A DNA stretch of 36,597 bases from Bacteroidales bacterium (GTDB taxonomy: Bacteria > Bacteroidota > Bacteroidia > Bacteroidales > Dysgonomonadaceae), in NCBI GenBank assembly GCA_012513315.1, contig JAAZCL010000346.1, forward strand, positions 1 through 36,597, read 5' to 3'. The position numbers and the translations under genes were made by a program. Every line of letters starts with the position of its first letter. The first letter of the stretch is position 1. Below, piece by piece: positions 14,830 through 21,715 of the stretch. The notes beneath the pieces were generated by a model. That model did not search any database. It had not been told where the DNA came from and saw only the letters and a program-made list of their open reading frames with translations.

Positions 14830-16605
14830 TTATCTAATATTCAATTCGAAAGGTATACGTGCTTGTATATAATCTTGATCTTTAATGTTTTTGAGAAGCA
14901 TAAATAGCTCGAAGCTTTCTCCCAAGTAATTTTTAATTGTTTTGGCAGCAAGTTCTTCTTTGGCAGGGTTTAAAAGCTCTTCAATTGGTGAAGTTAATTT
15001 TGGATATTCAAATATAACATAACTTTTACCCAGGTTTGCCATATCAGCAGCTATTTCAATAGCTCTCTCAAGACCCCCAAGCTCATCAACAAGTCCTATT
15101 TCTTTTGCCTGGTTACCCGTCCAAACTCTTCCTTCTGCATATTGTGCCAATGTCTCTTTGTCCATATTGCGACCCTCAGCACATCGTGTCAAGAATAAGT
15201 CGTATCCGGCTTCAACATAATTCTGCATCAACTCCCTTTCTCTTTCATTAAAAGGGCGCGTGAGGTTGCCAAAATCAGCAAACTCGTTTGTCTTAACTGT
15301 TTCTGTATGAACTCCTATTTTGTTTGTGGTGCCTTCTAAATTGGGTATCATTCCAAAAATACCGATAGAGCCGGTAATTGTTGTGGGCTGTGCTACAATG
15401 CTATTTGCGTTACATGCAATGTAATAGCCTCCCGAAGCTGCCATATCTCCCATAGAAGCTATTACAGGTTTTTCGGCTTTTAAATCTTCAATTGCTTTCC
15501 AAATCTGTTCAGATGCATAAGCACTACCACCTCCTGAATTAATTCTAAAAACAACCGCTTTAATGTCATCATCATTTTTTAGCTTCTCTATTTCGTTTAC
15601 TAAATACTTATCCTGAATACCCGATGAGCCTGTACCAGAAGTGATATTGCCGTTTGCATAAAGAATAGCTACTGTGTTTTCTGTTTTAAGTACATTTTTG
15701 GTTTTTACAGACTTCATATTTGCTACTGTAGCAGATGGTATCTTTTTATCATCATCAATATCTAAAAGTTCTCTCAGGTAATTTTTCATCTCAGCTTCAT
15801 AAAGGAGGGTGTCTACTAAATTGGCTGATAAAAGATATTCTGTTGATTGAAGCATTGGCATTTCATTAGCCAAATTGTCTATCTGCTCGTCAGTGAGCGA
15901 TCTGGACATTGCAAGGTCGCTTCTCATAAAGCTCCAAGCATCATTTAGGTATGAGCTAACCTGTTCTCTGTTTGCTTCGCTCATCTCATTTTGGGTGAAT
16001 GGTTCTACGGCCGATTTATATGTTCCCACCTTAAAGATCTGCATATCAATGCCTAGTTTGTCTAATGCGTCTTTAAAGAAGATGGGTGTTGAAGATAGGC
16101 CATGCAGATCTAGCATCCCTTGTGGATTAATAGAGATTTTATCTGCAACAGATGCAAGATAGTAACCTCCCTGTGTATAGGTATCGGCATATGCTACTAT
16201 AAATTTGCCGTTTTCTTTAAAATTATTAAGCTCGCTCCTAATTTCTGCAAGTGTAGCCATTGATGCACTTAAGCTTCTTGAGTCTAGGTAGATACCTTTA
16301 ATGTTATCATTGCTTTTAGCTTTTCTAATAGCACTAACTATATCATTTAATCCCATGCTTGAAGGATACTGTGAGCTAAGTAATGATGTAAATGGGTCGG
16401 GCTCGGCAACTCTCTCTACTATTGTTCCATCTAGTTTAAGATTTAAAACGGAGTTGTCTTGGAGTAAGAACTTCTCAGAAGACATGGAGCTAAATACCGA
16501 ACCGGCTGCTCCAATAAACATAACCATTGCAATAATAGAAATTATGATCTGTGCAATGAGAAAACCCAAAGCTGATGCGATCATTACTTTTAGAAAATCT
16601 TTCAT
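14830..16605 (-). CDS. sppA: Signal peptide peptidase SppA (67-kDa type, protease IV)
   Basis: Membrane-anchored S49 peptidase that degrades signal peptides after secretion. At 591 aa it has the long, duplicated-domain form seen in E. coli. One N-terminal transmembrane helix lies at about 11-33. The Ser/Lys dyad residues sit in the two halves: Lys197 (VGTYKSAVEPF) and Ser391 (GDMAASGGYY), preceded by the INSGGGSAYASE segment (355-366). It heads the sppA-lpxK-punA operon and has its own promoter, divergent from the sigma operon. Confidence 0.97.
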   Translation of the reverse strand: MKDFLKVMIASALGFLIAQIIISIIAMVMFIGAAGSVFSSMSSEKFLLQDNSVLNLKLDGTIVERVAEPDPFTSLLSSQYPSSMGLNDIVSAIRKAKSNDNIKGIYLDSRSLSASMATLAEIRSELNNFKENGKFIVAYADTYTQGGYYLASVADKISINPQGMLDLHGLSSTPIFFKDALDKLGIDMQIFKVGTYKSAVEPFTQNEMSEANREQVSSYLNDAWSFMRSDLAMSRSLTDEQIDNLANEMPMLQSTEYLLSANLVDTLLYEAEMKNYLRELLDIDDDKKIPSATVANMKSVKTKNVLKTENTVAILYANGNITSGTGSSGIQDKYLVNEIEKLKNDDDIKAVVFRINSGGGSAYASEQIWKAIEDLKAEKPVIASMGDMAASGGYYIACNANSIVAQPTTITGSIGIFGMIPNLEGTTNKIGVHTETVKTNEFADFGNLTRPFNERERELMQNYVEAGYDLFLTRCAEGRNMDKETLAQYAEGRVWTGNQAKEIGLVDELGGLERAIEIAADMANLGKSYVIFEYPKLTSPIEELLNPAKEELAAKTIKNYLGESFELFMLLKNIKDQDYIQARIPFELNIR

Positions 16606-16635
16606 AATGAGGATTTTTATATTTGAATATTAAAA

Positions 16636-16667
16636 CAAAAATAGATAAAAAAGAACGGCTATACAAT
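16636..16667 (-). promoter_or_regulatory. Promoter of sppA-lpxK-punA
   Basis: On the minus strand ATTG (16664-16667), a 20-nt spacer and TATTTTTG (16636-16643), 30 nt before the sppA ATG. The -7 box matches fully; the -33 box matches three of four positions. Confidence 0.6.
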
Positions 16668-16696
16668 TTAAAATTACTCATTCTTAATTAATTTCA

Positions 16697-16728
16697 TTTG
16701 GATAATTATTGTGATAACTGTAAATTTG
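16697..16728 (+). promoter_or_regulatory. Promoter of the ECF sigma operon
   Basis: TTTG (16697-16700), exactly 20 nt, then TAAATTTG (16721-16728): a full Bacteroidetes housekeeping-type promoter. It predicts a leader of about 125 nt before the sigma gene at 16860. This is the primary-sigma consensus, so basal expression need not depend on the ECF factor itself. Confidence 0.7.
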
Positions 16729-16859
16729 GAAGCCCATAGTGGTTTATCATACTTTTTAGACAAATTCAAGCTTCTTAATAAATGGTAAATAGTGGTAAAA
16801 AAGAGGGTGGCGCGCAACGTTTTCTTCTTTAATTCATCTATATAGTAACTGCGATAAAA

Positions 16860-17426
16860 ATGGATGACTCGCAACTGATAATAGCGTGTAAGAAACAGAA
16901 CCGTGATGCACAGAAAGCATTATATGAGAAATATGCTCCTATAATGATGGCTGTATGCATTCGTTATACCGGGGATGGTGAGATTGCACGAGATTTGTTG
17001 CACGATGGGTTCATCAGGGTTTTTATGCAGATAGGCTCTTATTCGGGCAAGGGATCTTTTGAAGGATGGCTAAGACGCATATTTGTAAATTTAGCGTTGG
17101 AGAATTTCCGCAAGGAAAAAAAGAAACATCAGTTCATGGAAGAGTATAGTTATATACAAAACACTGAATCTGATTATGCAACAGAAAATTTACTTGAGAT
17201 TGAAGATATTCCTCGTGAAGAAGTATTAGAAATGATAAAATCACTTCCACCGGGTTATAGAACAGTATTTAACCTCTTTATATTTGAGGATATGTCACAC
17301 AGGGAGATTGCCGAAGAACTGGGTATAAGTGAAGCTTCTTCACGTTCACAGTTTTATAGAGCTAAAAGCCAGTTGAAGAAAAAGATTACAGCCATTATTT
17401 CAAAGAACAAACTAAGACAGCTATAA
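16860..17426 (+). CDS. ECF-type RNA polymerase sigma factor
   Basis: A 188-aa sigma-70 family factor with only regions 2 and 4. Region 2 spans about 18-88 (KALYEKYAPIMMAVC, ARDLLHDGFIRVF, FEGWLRRIFVNLALENFRK), binding the -10 region. Region 4 spans about 122-175 (SLPPGYRTVFNLF, then the helix-turn-helix DMSHREIAEELGISEASSRS) and binds -35. A short acidic linker joins them. Its stop overlaps the ATG of the next gene by one base (TAATG), so sigma factor and membrane partner are translationally coupled, the usual arrangement for a sigma/anti-sigma pair. Confidence 0.95.
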   Translation: MDDSQLIIACKKQNRDAQKALYEKYAPIMMAVCIRYTGDGEIARDLLHDGFIRVFMQIGSYSGKGSFEGWLRRIFVNLALENFRKEKKKHQFMEEYSYIQNTESDYATENLLEIEDIPREEVLEMIKSLPPGYRTVFNLFIFEDMSHREIAEELGISEASSRSQFYRAKSQLKKKITAIISKNKLRQL

Positions 17427-18691
17427 TGAATTCAGATAATGAAATAAAGAAGCAATTTAAATCGAAATTCGACGATTTTAAAGTTCCAATACCAGCTGAT
17501 GGATGGGACCAGATAGAGGAGTCGTTAAATTCGATTGTTGTTGTACAAAACAATAATGTTCGCAGGATTTGGCGAATTGTTGGTTCTGTAGCAGCTATTG
17601 CTGTTTTGATTATAGGAAGTTTGTTATTCTTAAAACCTCCAATTGTGCAGGAGGATGCATATATTTCTGATGCAACCGAAAAAACAAGTAGTGTTAAAGC
17701 GGATAAATCTGAATCTGTAAAACAGTCAAGCTCTTCAGTTATAGATAAACCAACTAATGAGGAGTTGTTTGTTACAAAAAGCAGTAATATAAATAAAAAG
17801 GTTGATTTCATTTTGGGAGCCAATAAAGAGATTGTTCTGGCTGAAGTATTGGAGACTCTGGCTGAAGTACAAGAAAGTTATGCTCAAGAAACAGCCTCTT
17901 TTGATATAACAGATGATAAAGTAATTGAGGAGATAACTTTAATCATACAGGAACAAGAACATTTATTAGCAGAGCAATTTGTTGAACGAGGTAACAATGA
18001 TTTAATTTTGTCTTTTGGAGGCAAGGGCGGTCTAACCTCTTTTTATCAGTCTATTAATACCCCAATGACATTGCGAAGCGCAACTGTTGCTAGTGATAAC
18101 CAGTTTTTAGACGAGTCGGAAAAAATGTTGTTTCAACAAAATATTTTAAAAGATAATATTGCCGAGATGGAGCACAATCAGCCAGTTTCATTTGGTGTAA
18201 CTGTTTCAAAATCAATAATTGAAGGTCTTTATTTAGAAACTGGACTAGTGTATTCATACCTCTACTCTAAGAGTAAAAACACCAGTGCTATTTTGCAAAA
18301 CCGCCAGACACAGAGCTTACACTATTTAGGCATCCCTTTAAATCTCAATTATAACCTGTTTTCTCTGAGAAATTTAAATGTTTATGCATCTCTTGGAGGA
18401 ATGATTGAGAAAGATGTTTACGGTAAATTTCGTGAGGAGGGTGAAGGCGAGTCAATTGATGATGAAATGAAATCTGAATTTTTGCGTAATGAAACTATTT
18501 CTCAGCGTAATCCTCAATTGTCTGTTAATGCTGGGTTAGGATTGTCTTATCCTTTATATAGAGATTTAAAGTTATACGGAAAGATAGGTGGAGCATATTA
18601 TTTTGATGCAAAAAATGATTTTAAAACCATATACTCAGATAGCAAAATTGTTATGGATTTGAGCATTGGTATTAGATATGAATTTAAATAA
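17426..18691 (+). CDS. Dual-membrane anti-sigma-like protein with C-terminal outer-membrane beta-barrel (Dma-like)
   Basis: A 421-aa protein of unusual layout. Residues 1-47 are charged and would face the cytoplasm (KSKFDDFKVPIPADGWDQIE), in the place where Bacteroidota anti-sigma factors bind their sigma. One strong helix lies at about 48-69. Residues 70-195 are acidic, Ser/Lys/Glu-rich and low in hydrophobics, a likely disordered periplasmic linker. Residues about 200-421 alternate like a beta-barrel (VSFGVTVSKSIIEGLYLETG, YLGIPLNLNYNLF, VNAGLGLSYPL) and end in YEFK. This order fits the Dma family of dual-membrane-spanning anti-sigma factors reported in Bacteroides thetaiotaomicron. The sigma gene overlaps its start by one base. 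Anti-sigma activity is inferred; a plain porin-family label would be the conservative call. Confidence 0.8.
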   Translation: MNSDNEIKKQFKSKFDDFKVPIPADGWDQIEESLNSIVVVQNNNVRRIWRIVGSVAAIAVLIIGSLLFLKPPIVQEDAYISDATEKTSSVKADKSESVKQSSSSVIDKPTNEELFVTKSSNINKKVDFILGANKEIVLAEVLETLAEVQESYAQETASFDITDDKVIEEITLIIQEQEHLLAEQFVERGNNDLILSFGGKGGLTSFYQSINTPMTLRSATVASDNQFLDESEKMLFQQNILKDNIAEMEHNQPVSFGVTVSKSIIEGLYLETGLVYSYLYSKSKNTSAILQNRQTQSLHYLGIPLNLNYNLFSLRNLNVYASLGGMIEKDVYGKFREEGEGESIDDEMKSEFLRNETISQRNPQLSVNAGLGLSYPLYRDLKLYGKIGGAYYFDAKNDFKTIYSDSKIVMDLSIGIRYEFK

Positions 18692-18711
18692 CAATAAAAA
18701 TAAATTAATTT

Positions 18712-19449
18712 ATGAAGAAATCGATTTTATTTTCAGCAATTATAGGCGCTCTTCTTTTTATGACATCATGTTTAGGAGAAGTAAGTAGCAACTATGCTGA
18801 TACTACTTTTGTTTATATTGACACAGATGATGTGGGTACTGTTTATGGAAAAACAATATCACCCATGGCAAGAGTTATTATTTCTAATGAAATGATTTTG
18901 ATGAATCCCAATAGAATAAAAGTTATGAGCTATAGCTGGGATGAGGAGAATGGCACGAAACCTATAACCATATCGGGTCAAATGTATCAAGCCGATTATG
19001 TTAAACTTACAGGTGAGACAGTAGATATTAATAACACATCTTTAAGAATGACTGAAATGCCAGAAGTAGAAGAGCAATTGAGCTTTCTGGATTTTAAAGA
19101 CCCCCTATTTGCCAGTACAGCCGACTTTATGGGTGATAATTGGATCTTCCAGTACTCTTATGAACTACCTAAAGGTCAGACAGCTGCTGTTCAGTTTTTC
19201 AAAAGAACTCCAACTGATGAGAATAGTTCAAATGTCTTCATTGATGTGAATCTTGTTTATAGCGGAACACCTTCTGGAACAGATGTAGAAAGGAAAACAG
19301 ATTATCTTGCGTTAGATATGCGCATGTTGAGGAGCCAGTATGCGAATTCAAATCATGAAGAATTAAAGATAAAATTTGTTTACCATCTGAAGGATAGAGC
19401 TGAGCCAATTGAGTCACCCACATATTCTATGTTACTCAAAGAAAATTGA
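18712..19449 (+). CDS. Predicted lipoprotein, possibly NigD-like
   Basis: A 245-aa exported lipoprotein. The N-terminus MKKSILFSAIIGALLFMTSC is a lipoprotein signal with the lipobox Cys at residue 20, followed by LGEVSS, with no aspartate at +2. The mature part looks beta-rich. An N-terminal portion (about 30-105) could be an OB-like module (VGTVYGKTISPMARVIISN), and a C-terminal portion (about 170-245) has the pattern VNLVYSG, DYLALDMRMLR, LKIKFVYHL that resembles the second domain of NigD proteins. The NigD assignment is tentative. It is the last gene of the sigma operon, 20 nt after the barrel gene and followed by a strong terminator. Confidence 0.75.
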   Translation: MKKSILFSAIIGALLFMTSCLGEVSSNYADTTFVYIDTDDVGTVYGKTISPMARVIISNEMILMNPNRIKVMSYSWDEENGTKPITISGQMYQADYVKLTGETVDINNTSLRMTEMPEVEEQLSFLDFKDPLFASTADFMGDNWIFQYSYELPKGQTAAVQFFKRTPTDENSSNVFIDVNLVYSGTPSGTDVERKTDYLALDMRMLRSQYANSNHEELKIKFVYHLKDRAEPIESPTYSMLLKEN

Positions 19450-19470
19450 TATAACTTAAACAATTAATAT

Positions 19471-19509
19471 AGCTGCAGCATCTTCAAAGGATGTTGCAGC
19501 TTTTTTTTT
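19471..19509 (+). terminator. Terminator of the ECF sigma operon
   Basis: AGCTGCAGCATC (19471-19482) pairs with GATGTTGCAGCT (19490-19501), 12 bp with one G-U pair and a 7-nt loop, followed by an uninterrupted T run (19501-19509). Confidence 0.93.
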
Positions 19510-19545
19510 ATATGTAGCTTATTCTCAATATTAAGCGGAATTAAC

Positions 19546-19553
19546 TAACTTTG
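19546..19553 (+). promoter_or_regulatory. Bacteroidetes -7 element deciding the start of the Yip1-like gene
   Basis: TAACTTTG matches TAnnTTTG. The in-frame TTG at 19551 lies inside this box and could not be in the transcript, so translation should start at the ATG at 19575. No clear -33 TTTG. Confidence 0.6.
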
Positions 19554-19574
19554 TACTCGAAAATCAAAATAATA

Positions 19575-20126
19575 ATGTGGAGAGAAATTGTTGGAGTTAT
19601 TACACAACTACTTGTAGCTACACCCAAAGCATGGAAGGATATATATCGCGAAAGATGGTCACTAGGTGAATTCCTTAATCGTTATCTGCATCCTATGTTT
19701 GGTCTTATTGCATTTACTTCTTTTATTGGAGGACTCATGTTTTCTATCAATGGGAGTATTGAGAGTGCTCTAAAGCAAGCAATAGTTGGAGTGGTTGCAG
19801 TTTATGGTAGTTATTTCATTGCTTCTTACGTTTTAAACGAGATGGCAGAGAAGTTTAGCCTGAAGAAAAATATGCCTATGTTTAAGAAGTATGTGGGCTT
19901 TTCTTCAGTAGTTATTTATCTTTTGTACTTAATAACTCCATTTTTCCCCAATTTTATTATACTTTGGCTGCTTGCGTTATACTCTGTTCATATTTTGTAT
20001 ATCGGTGCTCAGTATTTTCTGAAAGTGGATAAGGAAAATCATTTGAACTTCACACTTTTATCATCTGCAGTTATTTTATTTACACCAGCTGCTATAAGTC
20101 TGCTTTTTTCTATTATAATAAAGTAA
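19575..20126 (+). CDS. Yip1-domain family integral membrane protein
   Basis: A 183-aa membrane protein counted from ATG 19575. A cytoplasmic start ([20 protein letters not shown]) is followed by [16 protein letters not shown], the usual entry of bacterial Yip1-domain proteins, then about five hydrophobic helices (roughly 45-60, 70-95, 110-130, 135-150 and 165-183). The function is unknown. Its stop overlaps the smpB ATG (TAATG), so the two are co-translated. Confidence 0.75.
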   Translation: MWREIVGVITQLLVATPKAWKDIYRERWSLGEFLNRYLHPMFGLIAFTSFIGGLMFSINGSIESALKQAIVGVVAVYGSYFIASYVLNEMAEKFSLKKNMPMFKKYVGFSSVVIYLLYLITPFFPNFIILWLLALYSVHILYIGAQYFLKVDKENHLNFTLLSSAVILFTPAAISLLFSIIIK

Positions 20127-20578
20127 TGAAACAGTCTCCTATCAACATAAAAAATAAACGCGCCACATTCGATTATGAATTGGTGGAAACTTTTACATCA
20201 GGTATTGTGTTAACAGGTACAGAGATTAAGTCAATTCGCCTTGGCAAAGCTAGTCTTGTTGATACATATTGTGCTTTTGAGGGTAAAGGTTTGTGGGTTC
20301 GTAATATGCATATTGCCCCATATTTCTACGGAAGTTATAATAACCCCGACTCTCGAAGGGACAGGAAGTTGCTGCTCAACAAAATTGAGTTGAAAAAAAT
20401 TAGGCGTTTGACAAAAGAAACTGGTTATACAATTATCCCTGTTAGAATGTTTATCAATGAAAAGGGGTTGGCAAAATTGGTTATTGCTGTGGCACGAGGA
20501 AAAAAGCAGTACGATAAACGTCAATCTCTAAGAGAGAAAGAAGATAAACGTTCAATGGACAGAATGTTTAAAAGGTAG
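20126..20578 (+). CDS. smpB: SsrA-binding protein SmpB
   Basis: Binds tmRNA and delivers it to stalled ribosomes in trans-translation. It is 150 aa with the OB-fold core: [39 protein letters not shown] and the [19 protein letters not shown] loop. The basic C-terminal tail ([20 protein letters not shown]) mimics mRNA in the empty channel. The ssrA gene itself is not in this window. It is coupled to the Yip1-like gene by a one-base overlap. Confidence 0.97.
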   Translation: MKQSPINIKNKRATFDYELVETFTSGIVLTGTEIKSIRLGKASLVDTYCAFEGKGLWVRNMHIAPYFYGSYNNPDSRRDRKLLLNKIELKKIRRLTKETGYTIIPVRMFINEKGLAKLVIAVARGKKQYDKRQSLREKEDKRSMDRMFKR

Positions 20579-20632
20579 AGCTGGTTCTTATTATTTGTTT
20601 TAGTGTTATCAATTAATTGATTCTTGTTTAAG

Positions 20633-21184
20633 ATGCAATTTGGCAAAACTATATTTTTTCCGGCATTGAAGAAGTCTATTACTACTTCATTGTGGTTGTT
20701 GAAGATGATTTTACCTATATCGCTTGTGGTAAGATTACTTGGCTATTTTGGAGCTTTGGGATATATGGCTGCCTATCTCGATCCGCTTTTTGTCTATTTG
20801 GGACTACCGGGTAGTACTGCAATTGTTTTTTTAACTTCAATCTTCCTGCCACTTTACGCCCCTTTGGCTATAATTACATCAATGAGTATCACCTTAAGAG
20901 AGCTTACAATATTGGCACTTATGTGTCAGATTGCACATAACCTTCCGGTGGAAAGTGCTATTCAGGGAAGAACAGGAGCTACTTTTAGAGGTATGTCACT
21001 GTTACGTATTGTAATGGGTATTATTGCAGCGCTTATACTTAACCTGCTACTTCCAAAGGAGATGGGAATGCCTCTTTTTTCTCAAACAGATGTAGTTGCA
21101 ATTAATTCAATAGGCGAACTTCTGATAACTTGGTTGAAAACTTCTCTTAATATTGCACTTTTGATAACAGCAATTGTTTTTTAG
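20633..21184 (+). CDS. Nucleoside-recognition (Gate) domain protein, N-terminal part, ended by an in-frame amber codon
   Basis: About 183 aa from ATG 20633 (an upstream TTG at 20624 is in frame but less likely). Hydrophobic helices carry family blocks ALKKSITTSLWLLKMILPIS, GLPGSTAIVFLTSIFLPLY, and LMCQIAHNLPVESAIQG. In other Bacteroidales, as I remember the family, this is the first half of one protein of about 310 aa. Here the frame is closed by TAG at 21182-21184, and the next codons (CTT AAC TTG CTA TAC) continue in the same frame into the missing second half. The N-half contains one complete Gate unit, so it may still fold, like the separate SpmA/SpmB proteins of spore formers. Confidence 0.8.
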   Translation: MQFGKTIFFPALKKSITTSLWLLKMILPISLVVRLLGYFGALGYMAAYLDPLFVYLGLPGSTAIVFLTSIFLPLYAPLAIITSMSITLRELTILALMCQIAHNLPVESAIQGRTGATFRGMSLLRIVMGIIAALILNLLLPKEMGMPLFSQTDVVAINSIGELLITWLKTSLNIALLITAIVF

Positions 21185-21190
21185 CTTAAC

Positions 21191-21568
21191 TTGCTATACA
21201 ATATTTTAAATCACTATAATCATATTGAAAAGCTAAGCAGAGGGCTAAGCCCTTTTTTAAAGATTTTTGGACTTCCCGAAAATACAGGGTTCCTATTACT
21301 CATAGGTTATATAGTTGGATTGGCCTACGGTGGTGCGTTAATGATGGACCAAATTAAAGAAGGCCAGGTCACGCGCACTGATGCAAATTTGCTTAATCAC
21401 CATCTTGCTCTTTCGCATTCGGTTATAGAGGATAACCTGCTTTTTGTTGCACTAGGTGTATCTATTTGGTGGATATTAGCAGTGAGATTATCCTTGGCAT
21501 GGGTTGTTGTGTGGGTAAGAAGGTTTATTCTTAATATGCGAAGGGGAAAATTAAGCTTTTCCATTTAA
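21191..21568 (+). CDS. Nucleoside-recognition (Gate) protein, C-terminal part after the amber codon
   Basis: Same frame as the upstream half, separated only by TAG and two codons. It holds the second Gate unit: IEKLSRGLSPFLKIFGLPEN, IGYIVGLAYGGALMMDQI, then ANLLNHHLALSHSVIEDNLL and a hydrophobic end. The first usable start is the TTG at 21191, with no convincing ribosome-binding signal. The piece may therefore be expressed only by amber read-through, by weak re-initiation, or not at all. The reading is clean to its TAA at 21566-21568, so any damage is recent. Confidence 0.65.
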   Translation: MLYNILNHYNHIEKLSRGLSPFLKIFGLPENTGFLLLIGYIVGLAYGGALMMDQIKEGQVTRTDANLLNHHLALSHSVIEDNLLFVALGVSIWWILAVRLSLAWVVVWVRRFILNMRRGKLSFSI

Positions 21569-21593
21569 AATAATGATATTTAATTATATTGGT

Positions 21594-21601
21594 TAATTTT
21601 G
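21594..21601 (+). promoter_or_regulatory. Bacteroidetes -7 element upstream of metH
   Basis: TAATTTTG matches TAnnTTTG, with about 115 nt of leader before metH. No good -33 box. The leader (21602-21715) shows no cobalamin-riboswitch B12 box. Confidence 0.45.
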
Positions 21602-21715
21602 GGATTGAATCAGTTTGATTTGGCTGTATATTTAAGCCGATTTACTCAATACATGTTGATAGTTCTAGTTTAAATACAGTTAGTTTTTCTGCCTAATAAA
21701 TAATAATAAGTAGTA

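Noticed and set aside
17395-17823. 142-codon minus-strand ORF opposite the sigma partner gene
   Set aside because: Antisense to the coupled sigma/barrel junction; low-complexity Leu/Ser/Thr translation typical of a shadow.
21569-21715. Cobalamin riboswitch in front of metH
   Set aside because: The 147-bp leader has no B12-box-like conserved core and is too short and AT-rich for the usual structure.
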